Below are positions 1 through 7,880 of a DNA stretch of 64,000 nt, one piece after another. This stretch comes from Aureimonas populi (lineage in GTDB: Bacteria; Pseudomonadota; Alphaproteobacteria; Rhizobiales; Rhizobiaceae). Within the stretch, counting starts at the first letter, position 1. Each line of letters starts with the position of its first letter. The stretch lies in the NCBI RefSeq assembly GCF_017815515.1, contig NZ_CP072611.1, positions 3,534,001 through 3,598,000 on the forward strand, in the 5' to 3' direction. The translations under genes were made by a program, and so were the position numbers. The notes under the pieces are model-generated. The model was not told where the DNA came from and did no database searches. It saw nothing but the letters and a program-made list of their open reading frames with translations.

Positions 1-350
1 AAGGCCGGCTTCTCGTAGATCATCTGGACGGCCTCGATCGGCTCGTCCGGATTGGTGTCCAGGAACTTGATGAGGGCGTTCAGGTCGCCGAAGCCCATCT
101 GGTAGGTGCCGGTGGTGATGCGGGGGATGGCCTCCAGCGAGCCGTTGCCCGTGTCGATGGAGACATCCACTCCCGCCTCCTCGAAATAACCGCGCTCCTG
201 CGCCAGCAGGAAGCCGGCCGCCGGCCCCTCGAAGCGCCAGTCCAGCGTGAAGCGGACGGGCGTGAGGTCCTGCGCGCCGGCAGGCGCCGCGACGCTTGCG
301 AGAGGAAGGGCGGCGGCAAGGAGGAAAGCGCGCATCTTGGCACGGATCAT
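1..350 (-). CDS. ABC transporter substrate-binding protein, NMT1/THI5-like (partial)
   Basis: Only the N-terminal part (about 116 residues) is inside the window; the gene runs off the left edge. The frame starts at an ATG at 350, followed by a signal peptide (hydrophobic stretch around residues 8-25 ending in an Ala-X-Ala type site before QDLTP). The mature start (PVRFTLDWRFEGPAAGFLLAQ) followed by ERGYFEEAGVDVSI and ITTGTYQMGFGDLNALI is the typical beginning of NMT1/THI5-like periplasmic binding proteins that deliver pyrimidines, taurine/sulfonates or riboflavin precursors to an ABC importer. The ligand cannot be told from this fragment. A second ATG at 335 would also leave a usable signal peptide. 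Confidence 0.8.
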   Translation of the reverse strand, partial: MIRAKMRAFLLAAALPLASVAAPAGAQDLTPVRFTLDWRFEGPAAGFLLAQERGYFEEAGVDVSIDTGNGSLEAIPRITTGTYQMGFGDLNALIKFLDTNPDEPIEAVQMIYEKPA

Positions 351-514
351 GTCGTTTGGGCCCGGACTTGAGACGAGGACGACATATTCTTGCCGCTCGC
401 CGGACGCGCTGCAACCACAATCTGCATGGCCTATGACATCGCACAAAATTGGCGCAGAATGCTCCCAAGGCAGGCTTCGAGAGAAGCTTTCCGACCACAT
501 AAGCGGCATACGGA

Positions 515-1483
515 ATGGCAATGTTCGACGAGGCCCATCTGCTGGAGGCAGATGACGGGGCCATGATTCGGCTCCGGCACAGCCGGCCGAGCGCTCTCGA
601 ACGCGGCGTCCTCCTCGTTCATCATGGGCTGGCGGAGCATTCCCTGCGCTATGCCCGCTTCGCCGAAGAGATGGCCGCGCTGGGCTTCCACGTTTTCGCG
701 CACGACCATCGCGGGCACGGCGAAACACGCGGGCGAGAGGCCCCGCCGCGCCGCTTCGCCGCCCGCGACGGGGCATTGCGCGTGCTGGAGGACGCGCGGC
801 TGGTGCACGAGCGCGCGATGGCCGAGGCGCCCGGCCTGCCCGTCGTCCTTCTCGGCCATTCGATGGGCGGGCTCATTGCCCTGAACCACGCGCGCCGGCA
901 TGGCGGAGAGCTTGCCGGCCTGTGCGTGTGGAATGCCGATGTCGAGGGCGGCCGGCAGGTTCGCCTCGGGCGCCTTGCGCTGAAGGTGGAGCGAGCCCTG
1001 AAGGGCTCGGACGTGGCCAGCGCTCTCTTTGCGCGCGCCACCTTCGAGACCTGGGCACGGAGCGTTCCGCAGCGGCGAACGCCCGCCGACTGGCTCAGCC
1101 ACGACCGTTACGAGATCGAGGCCTATCTGGCCGACCCGCTCTGCGGCTGGACGCCGACCGTCTCTATGGCGGAGGACATATTGGCGCTGATCCTGAAGGG
1201 CAGCGCCGGACTTTGCGACCTGCCGCCGGCGCTGCCCGTGCACCTTCTCGGCGGCGGCGCGGACCCCGCCACCGATGGGGGCACGGGCGTGGCGCGCCTC
1301 GGCGAACGATTGCGCAGGGCAGGATCGCGCGATGTCACCACCCGCGTCGTGCCCGGCGCACGGCACGAGACGCTGAACGAGACGGACACCTATCGCGACC
1401 CGGCGCTTCGATCGCTTACGCTCTGGCTGGAGCGCATCGCGCCCCGCACCTCCCTCAAGCCGCAGGCGCCTGCGGAGGCGTGA
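515..1483 (+). CDS. Alpha/beta hydrolase, monoacylglycerol-lipase-like (Hydrolase_4)
   Basis: A 322-residue cytoplasmic alpha/beta-hydrolase-fold protein, probably a lysophospholipase or monoacylglycerol lipase. An oxyanion-type segment LLVHHGLAEHS (about residues 34-44), a DHRGHGET strand-turn (64-71) and the nucleophile elbow GHSMG (114-118, Ser116) are in family order. The candidate catalytic His lies in GARHE near the C-terminus. No signal peptide is visible. The start is ATG 515; a second ATG six bases later is equally well placed. Its last 29 bases overlap, tail to tail, the neighbouring minus-strand gene. The true substrate is not readable from the sequence. Confidence 0.85.
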   Translation: MAMFDEAHLLEADDGAMIRLRHSRPSALERGVLLVHHGLAEHSLRYARFAEEMAALGFHVFAHDHRGHGETRGREAPPRRFAARDGALRVLEDARLVHERAMAEAPGLPVVLLGHSMGGLIALNHARRHGGELAGLCVWNADVEGGRQVRLGRLALKVERALKGSDVASALFARATFETWARSVPQRRTPADWLSHDRYEIEAYLADPLCGWTPTVSMAEDILALILKGSAGLCDLPPALPVHLLGGGADPATDGGTGVARLGERLRRAGSRDVTTRVVPGARHETLNETDTYRDPALRSLTLWLERIAPRTSLKPQAPAEA

Positions 1484-2300
1484 CGAGCGCGAACTCGGCC
1501 AGTTCCTCGGGCGTCAGGACGTAAAGCTCCTGGGGCGGCGTGCGCATGGCGTCGATCCACAGGCGCGGATCGACGCCCATCTCGACCAGAAGGTCCTGGC
1601 AATCGGCAATGGTGGACTGGATGTCGGAGATCGAGCGATCGACATCGCGGGCGAGTCCCGGAATCTCGACCGCGTAGACCTGGTGAACGCCGACCCAGGC
1701 ATTCTCCCCGGCGGAGCGTGAGACACCGCCAGCCAGAAGCAGGGGGCAGGCCGAAGCGCAATAGCCGTCCGCCGGAACCCTGGTGTCCAGCCCCGCCTCG
1801 CGCACGGTGCGCGCCATGGCGATGGCGTCCGAAACCGAGCCGCCGGGCGAGTGCAGCACCAGCGTGCGGGCGCCCTCCCCCTCCGCTTGCAGGAAAGCTT
1901 CCAGAAGGCTGGCGGTGCCCGGGTCGATCCGCCCGATCGCCACCACCGAGTCGCCCCCGTCCTCTCGCAGGAAGCGCATCGGCTGGCCCATCGCCTCGCC
2001 GTCCACCGGCCCGTCATAGCCGGGCAGGCGCGGCTCGCCGCGATCGGGGCCGACGGGAATGCTGCGCGGCAGATAGGGGCGGATCTGGTCGCCCGGGCTC
2101 GGCAGGCGCAAGGGCAGCGGCGTGGTGCGCGTCATCCGCGCCTCGTCCGCGCCGGCCTGCTGGGCCTCCACGAGGTCCAGCGAGACCACCCAGCCCGCCA
2201 ACCCCACCACGCCGAGGAAGAGGGCGCGCATGAGCGTGCCGTCGGGAATGGACAGGACGAACCGCTCGAAGCGGCCCGGCGAGGGCTCCTCCGCGATCAC
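1455..2300 (-). CDS. Membrane-anchored Clp-fold serine protease-like protein (COG3904 type)
   Basis: A 281-residue protein with one N-terminal membrane helix (about residues 23-42), then a proline-rich linker and a ClpP/crotonase-like domain. SPGGS (151-155) is the ClpP-type oxyanion loop, and YCASAC (180-185) places Ser183 as the likely nucleophile, with His206 in VGVHQVY as the likely base. Topology predicts the domain on the periplasmic side. It is the second gene of a two-gene unit: its start overlaps the end of the upstream gene by four bases (ATGA), so the two are probably translated together. The substrate is unknown; the family is poorly characterised. Protease fold confidence is high, activity is inferred. 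Confidence 0.75.
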   Translation of the reverse strand: MIAEEPSPGRFERFVLSIPDGTLMRALFLGVVGLAGWVVSLDLVEAQQAGADEARMTRTTPLPLRLPSPGDQIRPYLPRSIPVGPDRGEPRLPGYDGPVDGEAMGQPMRFLREDGGDSVVAIGRIDPGTASLLEAFLQAEGEGARTLVLHSPGGSVSDAIAMARTVREAGLDTRVPADGYCASACPLLLAGGVSRSAGENAWVGVHQVYAVEIPGLARDVDRSISDIQSTIADCQDLLVEMGVDPRLWIDAMRTPPQELYVLTPEELAEFALVTPPQAPAA

Positions 2301-3592
2301 GAGTGGCCGCTTCCCTGCCGCAGCGGGAACGGCGCGGGCGCGCCCGGCTCATTGTGCTGCACGATGTCGTCGGCCGGCGCCAGGCGCGGCAGCTCGTCCT
2401 CCCCCGCTTCCGCGCGCAGCCGCTTCTGGATGCGCAGGGCGCGCATCATCTCGGCGGCGCTCATGTCGCCCACCTCCATCTCGTCGCCCTCCTCGCGACG
2501 GATCTGGTCCTGCGTGAAGCACAGGATCAGGACCAGCACCGCCGGCATCAGGTCGATCGAGATCGCGCCGGCCCAGGAGGGCAGGAAATCGCCCGCATAG
2601 CGGATGACGGCGTCGGGCTTGGAGAGAGGCGTGAAGCGCACCGTCTCCACCGCCGGGCGCGCCAGAATCTCGTCGGCGGCCTGCGCGAGCGCGGCGCTCT
2701 GCTGCTGCACCGCCGCCTCCACGCGCCCCAGCACCTCGCTCTGGCGCGCGCGCAGGTCCTCGGCAAGCCCCCCGGCCACCGGGGCGATGAAGGAGCGGCC
2801 GAGATCTTCCGCCGCGCGCCGCACGGCGGGGGCCACGGAGGTCTGCTGAAGCGAGGCGATGAGGCCGGACAGGGCCGTCGCCTCCACCGCGAAGGCGGTG
2901 GAGCGCTCGGCGACCGGCCCCTCGCCCGCCACGAGGCCCCGCATGGCGTTCAGCCGCACGCCCGATTCCTCGAACAGGTCGGCGACCCGCGCGCGGGACG
3001 CGTCGATCTCCGCCGCCAGCCCGTCGAGCTGGCGCGACATCTGCGAGAGGAGTTGCACCACCGTTCCCGAACCGGAAGTGCCCGTCAGCGCGCCCGAGGA
3101 ACGCTCCTCGTCCGCCAGCCGGGAGAATCGCTGCGAGGCGAGCTGGATGTCGGGAATGAGGCTCTGGGCCGCCAGCGCGTTTTCATGCGCCTCGTTCAGC
3201 CGCCCCTGGTAATCCTCGGTGGCGACGGAGAGATGCTGTTCCAGCGCCGCGCCCCCAGCCAGCGCCGCCGCGTTCAGCCAGGCCGACATCGCCATGATCA
3301 TCACCATGCCGATGGCCATGGCCAGATAGAACATCGCCCGCCCGCCGCGATCGCGCACATGCGGCATGATGCGCATCAGGTACGACCAGAAGGCGTAGAT
3401 CGCCACCGAAACGGCGACCGAGTAGATCACCGCACCCACCAGGATCGTGGTGGGCGAGCCGTCGATGAGGTCGCGCACTCCAATATAGGTGAAGACGCCC
3501 GAGCCCGTGGCCAGGATCGCCAGCGTCATGCGCGTCATCAGGTCGAGGCGGCTGAGCTGCCCGCGCAGCGTGTAGGAATGCGACTGCGCCAT
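2297..3592 (-). CDS. Multi-pass membrane protein with long helical soluble region, unknown function
   Basis: I do not recognise a named family. The 431-residue protein has three hydrophobic helices near the N-terminus (about residues 20-40, 50-75 and 88-112), a long Ala/Gln/Glu-rich helical region of some 220 residues that looks coiled-coil-like, one more hydrophobic segment near 345-360 and an acidic cytoplasmic-looking tail (EEGDEMEVGD). ATG 3592 is preferred over an upstream GTG at 3604, because an AAGGTG ribosome-binding site sits nine bases before it and overlaps that GTG. Its stop overlaps the start of the Clp-fold protease-like gene, suggesting a functional pair at the inner membrane. 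Confidence 0.7.
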   Translation of the reverse strand: MAQSHSYTLRGQLSRLDLMTRMTLAILATGSGVFTYIGVRDLIDGSPTTILVGAVIYSVAVSVAIYAFWSYLMRIMPHVRDRGGRAMFYLAMAIGMVMIMAMSAWLNAAALAGGAALEQHLSVATEDYQGRLNEAHENALAAQSLIPDIQLASQRFSRLADEERSSGALTGTSGSGTVVQLLSQMSRQLDGLAAEIDASRARVADLFEESGVRLNAMRGLVAGEGPVAERSTAFAVEATALSGLIASLQQTSVAPAVRRAAEDLGRSFIAPVAGGLAEDLRARQSEVLGRVEAAVQQQSAALAQAADEILARPAVETVRFTPLSKPDAVIRYAGDFLPSWAGAISIDLMPAVLVLILCFTQDQIRREEGDEMEVGDMSAAEMMRALRIQKRLRAEAGEDELPRLAPADDIVQHNEPGAPAPFPLRQGSGHS

Positions 3593-3701
3593 CGGTCGAT
3601 ACACCTTGCGAACGGGAAAGCCTGCGTGGCACGAGCGATAGCACGCACCACGCCGTCACGCTAAGGCGTTAAGAACCGATTAAGGTTTTCGCGCGGCGCC
3701 G

Positions 3702-4418
3702 TCAGGTCGCGCCGTAGGTCAGATCATCTCCCAGATGGCAGCGGGCGATGCGCAGCTCCAGCGGGCGCTCCTGGTAGGAATAGATCACGCGCTCCAGCGT
3801 GAGCACGGCGCCCATACGGCCGATGCCGAAGATCGCCACGTCCCGCTCCTCGGCGGGCGCAGCTCCGACGGTCTCACATTTGCGCGTTGCCAGATCCTGG
3901 CCCTGCCACCGCTCCAGAGCGATTCTGCGCAGGTCCTGCGGCGAGGCGTTGTGCGCGGAGGCATCGGCGCGCAGATGCACCTCCTCCACCATGAAGCACC
4001 GCCCGTGGTGGAAGCGCTGCCGCTCGAAGCGCACGAGCGGGGTCCGGCCGTTGACGCCGAGCGCGGCGGCGACGCGGGGCGTGGGCAAGGCAAGCGATAC
4101 GGCCCCCACCTCCACATCGCCGCGAATGCGCCGCCCCTGAAGGTCGCGAATGTTGGAGAATCGTCCGTTGGCGCTGGCCGAATCGAGATCCGCGACGGTC
4201 GTACCCCGCCCTTGCTGGCGGTCCAGCAACCGATGCTCGCTCAGGATGTCGAATGCCTTGCGCACGGTGCCGAGGCTGATGCCGAGCGAGCGGGCAAGGT
4301 CCGCCTCGTTCTCGATCGATTGCCCCGGCGCCCATTGCCGCGACACGATCCGCGAAATGAACTCGTCCGCAACCTGCTGGTACAGAGGTCGGGTGTTGAA
4401 CTGCTTTGCGAGTGACAT
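3702..4418 (-). CDS. GntR-family transcriptional regulator, HutC/UTRA subfamily
   Basis: A 238-residue regulator with an N-terminal winged helix-turn-helix (LYQQVADEFISRI through GTVRKAFDILSEHRLLDRQQGRGTTV, about residues 12-75) and a C-terminal UTRA effector-binding domain (TPLVRFERQRF ... ERVIYSYQERPLELRIARCHLG). HutC-type members bind small metabolites. The start at ATG 4418 is preferred because AGGGA lies eight bases upstream; an alternative ATG pair at 4445 lacks a ribosome-binding site. It lies 152 bases downstream of an MFS transporter gene in the same direction, which makes control of that transporter or of its own gene plausible; the effector is unknown. Confidence 0.85.
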   Translation of the reverse strand: MSLAKQFNTRPLYQQVADEFISRIVSRQWAPGQSIENEADLARSLGISLGTVRKAFDILSEHRLLDRQQGRGTTVADLDSASANGRFSNIRDLQGRRIRGDVEVGAVSLALPTPRVAAALGVNGRTPLVRFERQRFHHGRCFMVEEVHLRADASAHNASPQDLRRIALERWQGQDLATRKCETVGAAPAEERDVAIFGIGRMGAVLTLERVIYSYQERPLELRIARCHLGDDLTYGAT

Positions 4419-4449
4419 CGGAGCCGTCCCTGCCTTCGTCATCATTGCA

Positions 4450-4466
4450 ACTTATGGTCGCATAGT
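4450..4466. promoter_or_regulatory. Imperfect inverted repeat before the GntR gene (possible operator)
   Basis: The sequence acttatggtcgcatagt is a near-palindrome (ACT-ATG / CAT-AGT arms with one extra T) in the short AT-richer stretch upstream of the GntR start. GntR/UTRA regulators often bind such repeats near their own genes. No experimental or comparative support is visible here. Confidence 0.25.
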
Positions 4467-4570
4467 CGGCAAACAGACACAAGAAGACAACAACTAGAGG
4501 ATCGAGGATTCCTGCGCAACGGCTTCGCGAACGAAGCCCTTGCAAACGCAAGCGCCGAAGCGCCTTGACA

Positions 4571-5767
4571 TCAATTTGCGCGCTGCCGCACGACGGCAAG
4601 GGTCAGAGCCACCAAAAACACGCATATGGCGAACAGGGCCCACGGAACGGCGAGGAGCCCCGCCCGGGCCGCCAGCATCCCGATCAGCGACGGCAGCACC
4701 ACGCCGCCCGCCATGGCGGCCGACACCTGGAAGCCGATCGCGTGGGAAGCCGCGCCCGCGCCGACGGCGGCGGGCGTGCGGTGCATCAGCATCGGAAAGA
4801 TCGGCGCCAGCGCGAGACCGGCGGCGAAAAGACCTGCCACGCCGAGCCCGGCGGGGTCCATCGCGAAGACGCCGAGCGAGACCAGGGCGCCGACTGCGCC
4901 CCACTCCACCAGCCGTCCGGAGCCGATCCGGTCCGCGCCCAGGCCCAGCACGACACGCCCGAGGAATATCGCGAACCAGAAGGCGCCCGTCCAGAAACCG
5001 GCCGCCGCGACCGAGAATCCCCGCGTTTGCGTGAGGACGGCGAAGGCCCACTGGCCGGCCCCGATCTCGACGCCGACATAGACGAAGAACGTTGCAACCT
5101 GAAGGCGAACTCGCTTGTCGGCCAGCGCCTGCCATGCCGTGACGAGGGGCGGCGCATCGCCCTCCACCGTGGCCTGCGGCCCAGCCGCGCCCCAAAGACG
5201 GCGTGTGAAGAGAAAGAGCAGGCCGAGCAGCCCCATGCTCAGCCCGATGGCGGCGTAGCCATAGCGCCAGCCCGTATTCGCCACGCCCCAAGCCATCGCC
5301 AGCGGCCCCAGCGCCGCGCCCAGCCCGAAGGCGGCGTGCAACCAGTTCATCTGGCGCGCCGAATAATGGGCGGCCGCATAGGCGTTCAGGCCGGAATCGA
5401 TGGCCCCGCCGCCGATGCCGACCAGGAGGCCGGCCAGCAGGAAGACCGGCCAGTTGGGCGCCACCGCGAAGCCGGCGAGGCCGAGGGCGGCCAGAAGCGT
5501 GGAGCCGGCCAGGAGCCGCCCGCCGCCGAAGCGACGAAGCGCCGCCCCGGCCGAGAGGCTGGAGACCATGAAGCCCGCGCCGACCGCCACAAGCCCCGCG
5601 CCGAACGCGCCCTGCCCCAGCCCGAACGCGGCGCGCAGCGATGGCCACGCCACGCCATAGGCCGCATCGGGCAGCCCAAGGCTCACGAAGCCGAGATAAG
5701 TGAGGACAAGCACGATTGCGGCGGCGCGGGCCGCAGGGGCCGGCACCGGCGTCGAGGTCTTGAGCAT
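4571..5767 (-). CDS. MFS transporter (sugar-permease-like)
   Basis: A roughly 398-residue inner-membrane transporter of the major facilitator superfamily, with about twelve hydrophobic segments. The opening YLGFVSLGLPDAAYGVAWP and the internal GGGAIDSGLNAY and FGLGAALGPL segments resemble fucose-permease-like MFS members. ATG 5767 (MLKTSTPVPAP) gives the usual short cytoplasmic N-terminus; the frame stays open to 5866, but that adds a basic, non-hydrophobic extension and has no better ribosome-binding site. The GntR regulator gene follows 152 bases downstream on the same strand. The substrate cannot be assigned. Confidence 0.8.
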   Translation of the reverse strand: MLKTSTPVPAPAARAAAIVLVLTYLGFVSLGLPDAAYGVAWPSLRAAFGLGQGAFGAGLVAVGAGFMVSSLSAGAALRRFGGGRLLAGSTLLAALGLAGFAVAPNWPVFLLAGLLVGIGGGAIDSGLNAYAAAHYSARQMNWLHAAFGLGAALGPLAMAWGVANTGWRYGYAAIGLSMGLLGLLFLFTRRLWGAAGPQATVEGDAPPLVTAWQALADKRVRLQVATFFVYVGVEIGAGQWAFAVLTQTRGFSVAAAGFWTGAFWFAIFLGRVVLGLGADRIGSGRLVEWGAVGALVSLGVFAMDPAGLGVAGLFAAGLALAPIFPMLMHRTPAAVGAGAASHAIGFQVSAAMAGGVVLPSLIGMLAARAGLLAVPWALFAICVFLVALTLAVVRQRAN

Positions 5768-5977
5768 GGGAAACCGGCGCGAGGGAGAGAAGGCCGCGCG
5801 AGGGTGGCCCATCCTCCGGCCGACCGCAAGGCGGGCCTTCGCCCGGCTCACGCCCCACCATTGCAACCCAGCACCGAAAGGATGGCGCGCTCGGCAAAAT
5901 GCGGAAGCTCGCGGGGAACCTCGATGCGCCGAGGCTGTTCAATGCCCGAACTGACGTTCAGGCGACGGGGCGGCGAA

Positions 5978-6220
5978 ATGAAGGCAGGCGTTTATCTGGC
6001 GGGCATCGTGGCCGCCCTTCTGGCAGGCGGATCGGCCATGGCCGGCGAGCCGGGCGAGAACGCGCCCGCGCGCATCGCCATCGCCGATGCGACGGACAGG
6101 GCCTTGGTCTCCACGGAGGGCGAGCGCCTGCGCGCCGGGAAGCAGACGAGGCCCGAGCCGGCGCGGCAGGAACCGCGCAAGGTGCGCGTCGTCGGACCGA
6201 GCTTCCTCCCCGACGAATAG
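5978..6220 (+). CDS. Small secreted protein, unknown function
   Basis: An 80-residue protein that I do not recognise. Residues 1-22 form a clean signal peptide (MKAGVYLAGIVAALLAGGSAMA), leaving a mature peptide of about 58 residues, hydrophilic and rich in Arg, Glu and Ala, ending VRVVGPSFLPDE. Codon third positions are strongly G/C as in neighbouring genes, supporting a real gene. An in-frame ATG at 5942 would add twelve residues before the signal peptide. It converges on betA, whose stop lies four bases beyond its own. A short periplasmic protein is the safest description. Confidence 0.55.
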   Translation: MKAGVYLAGIVAALLAGGSAMAGEPGENAPARIAIADATDRALVSTEGERLRAGKQTRPEPARQEPRKVRVVGPSFLPDE

Positions 6221-6224
6221 AGGC

Positions 6225-7880
6225 TCAGCTCGCCATCGCCGCCCGCGCGGCGGATAGGGCGGGCACCTGCGCCCGCAGGGCGGGCCTGCCGAGAATCAGA
6301 TCGGCCGCCTTCTCCGCGATCATGATGGTCGGCGCGTTCAGATTGCCTGTGGTGATGGACGGCATGATCGAGGAATCCACCACCCGAAGCCCGTCCACGC
6401 CCAGCACCCGCGCCTGCGGGTCGACCACCGCCATCGCGTCGTCCGCCGCGCCCATTCGGGCGGTGCAGGAGGGATGGTAGGCGCTTTCGGCGTGCTCGGC
6501 GATGAAGGCGTCGATGGCCTCGTCGCTCTGCACATGCGCGCCGGGCTGGATTTCGCGGCCACGCCAGCGGTCGAACGCCGGCTGCGCGAAGATCTCGCGC
6601 GTCAGCCGAACGCAGGCGCGCATCTCGGCCCAGTCATCCGCGTGGCTCATATAGTTGAAGAGCACCTTCGGCGCCTCTGCCGGATCGGCCGAGGCGAGGC
6701 GCACATGGCCGCGCGACTTGGAGCGCATCGGCCCGACATGGGCCTGGAAGCCGTGCTCGGAGGCCAGCCCCTTGCCGTCATAGGTCACGGCCAGCGGCAG
6801 GAAGTGATACTGGATATCGGCGTGCCCGACCTGCGGCGAGGAGCGGATGAAGCCGCAGCTCTCGAAATGGTTCGTCGCGCCCAGGCCCTTCTTCATCATC
6901 AGCCATTGTGCGCCGATGCGGCCCTTGCGCACGAGGCTCTGGGCCGAATAGAGCGTGATCGGCTCCTTGCAGGCGAGCTGGAAGTAGAACTCCAGATGGT
7001 CCTGCAGGTTTTCCCCCACGCCCCGCCGGTCCGCCACCGTCTCGATGCCGTGGCCGCGCAATTCGTCCGCCGGGCCGATGCCGGAGAGCTTCAGGAGCTT
7101 GGGCGAATTGATGGAGCCGGCCGAGAGGATCACCTCGCGCCGCGCCCTCACCTCCACCCGCTGCTCGCCGATGCGGTAGGCCACGCCCACCGCCCGCCGG
7201 CCCTCGAACAGCACGCGCTCCACCAGCGCATGGGTGGCCACGGCAAGGTTGGGCCGCTTCATCGCGGGCTTCAGATAGGCGTTGGCCGTGGACCAGCGGC
7301 GGCCCTGATGGACCGTCATGTCCATCTTGCCGAAGCCTTCCTGGGTCGCCCCGTTGATGTCCGGGTTCAGGGGATGCCCCGCCTGCCGCGCGGCCTCGAT
7401 GAAGGCGTTGTAGAGCGGGTTCTCCAGCTTGCCGTAGCTCGTATGCAGCGCGCCTTCGTGCCCGCGATACTCGTCGCCACCCGCCGCCCGGTTCTCCGCG
7501 CGCTTGAAATAGGGAAGAACGTCGCGATACGACCAACCGGCCGCCCCCTCCCGCTCCCAGCGATCGAAATCCTCGGGCGCGCCGCGCACATAGACCATGC
7601 CGTTGATGGAGGAGGAGCCGCCCAGCACCTTGCCGCGCGGCAGGTTCATCCGCCGCCCGCCCAGATGCGGCTCCGGCTCGGAGACATAGCCCCAATTGTA
7701 CTTCTTCATGTTCATGGGGATCGAAAGGGCGCTCGGCATCTGGATGAAGACCGAGCGGTCCGAGCCGCCGAATTCCAGCACGAGCACGGAGTTGTGCCCG
7801 TCCTCCGTCAGCCGGTTGGCCAGCACGCAGCCGGCCGAGCCAGCGCCCACGATCACATAGTCGAATTCCTGAACCGCCAT
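6225..7880 (-). CDS. betA: Choline dehydrogenase
   Basis: A 551-residue flavoprotein of the GMC oxidoreductase family that oxidises choline to betaine aldehyde, the first step of glycine-betaine synthesis. The N-terminal FAD-binding motif [16 protein letters not shown], the GMC signature region [18 protein letters not shown] and the C-terminal HPSCTARMG and [18 protein letters not shown] blocks are all present, and the length matches BetA. The start ATG 7880 shares a base with the stop of the upstream betI-betB frame (TGATG), so the genes are translationally coupled. It would act at the inner face of the membrane, feeding electrons to the respiratory chain. Confidence 0.95.
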   Translation of the reverse strand: MAVQEFDYVIVGAGSAGCVLANRLTEDGHNSVLVLEFGGSDRSVFIQMPSALSIPMNMKKYNWGYVSEPEPHLGGRRMNLPRGKVLGGSSSINGMVYVRGAPEDFDRWEREGAAGWSYRDVLPYFKRAENRAAGGDEYRGHEGALHTSYGKLENPLYNAFIEAARQAGHPLNPDINGATQEGFGKMDMTVHQGRRWSTANAYLKPAMKRPNLAVATHALVERVLFEGRRAVGVAYRIGEQRVEVRARREVILSAGSINSPKLLKLSGIGPADELRGHGIETVADRRGVGENLQDHLEFYFQLACKEPITLYSAQSLVRKGRIGAQWLMMKKGLGATNHFESCGFIRSSPQVGHADIQYHFLPLAVTYDGKGLASEHGFQAHVGPMRSKSRGHVRLASADPAEAPKVLFNYMSHADDWAEMRACVRLTREIFAQPAFDRWRGREIQPGAHVQSDEAIDAFIAEHAESAYHPSCTARMGAADDAMAVVDPQARVLGVDGLRVVDSSIMPSITTGNLNAPTIMIAEKAADLILGRPALRAQVPALSAARAAMAS

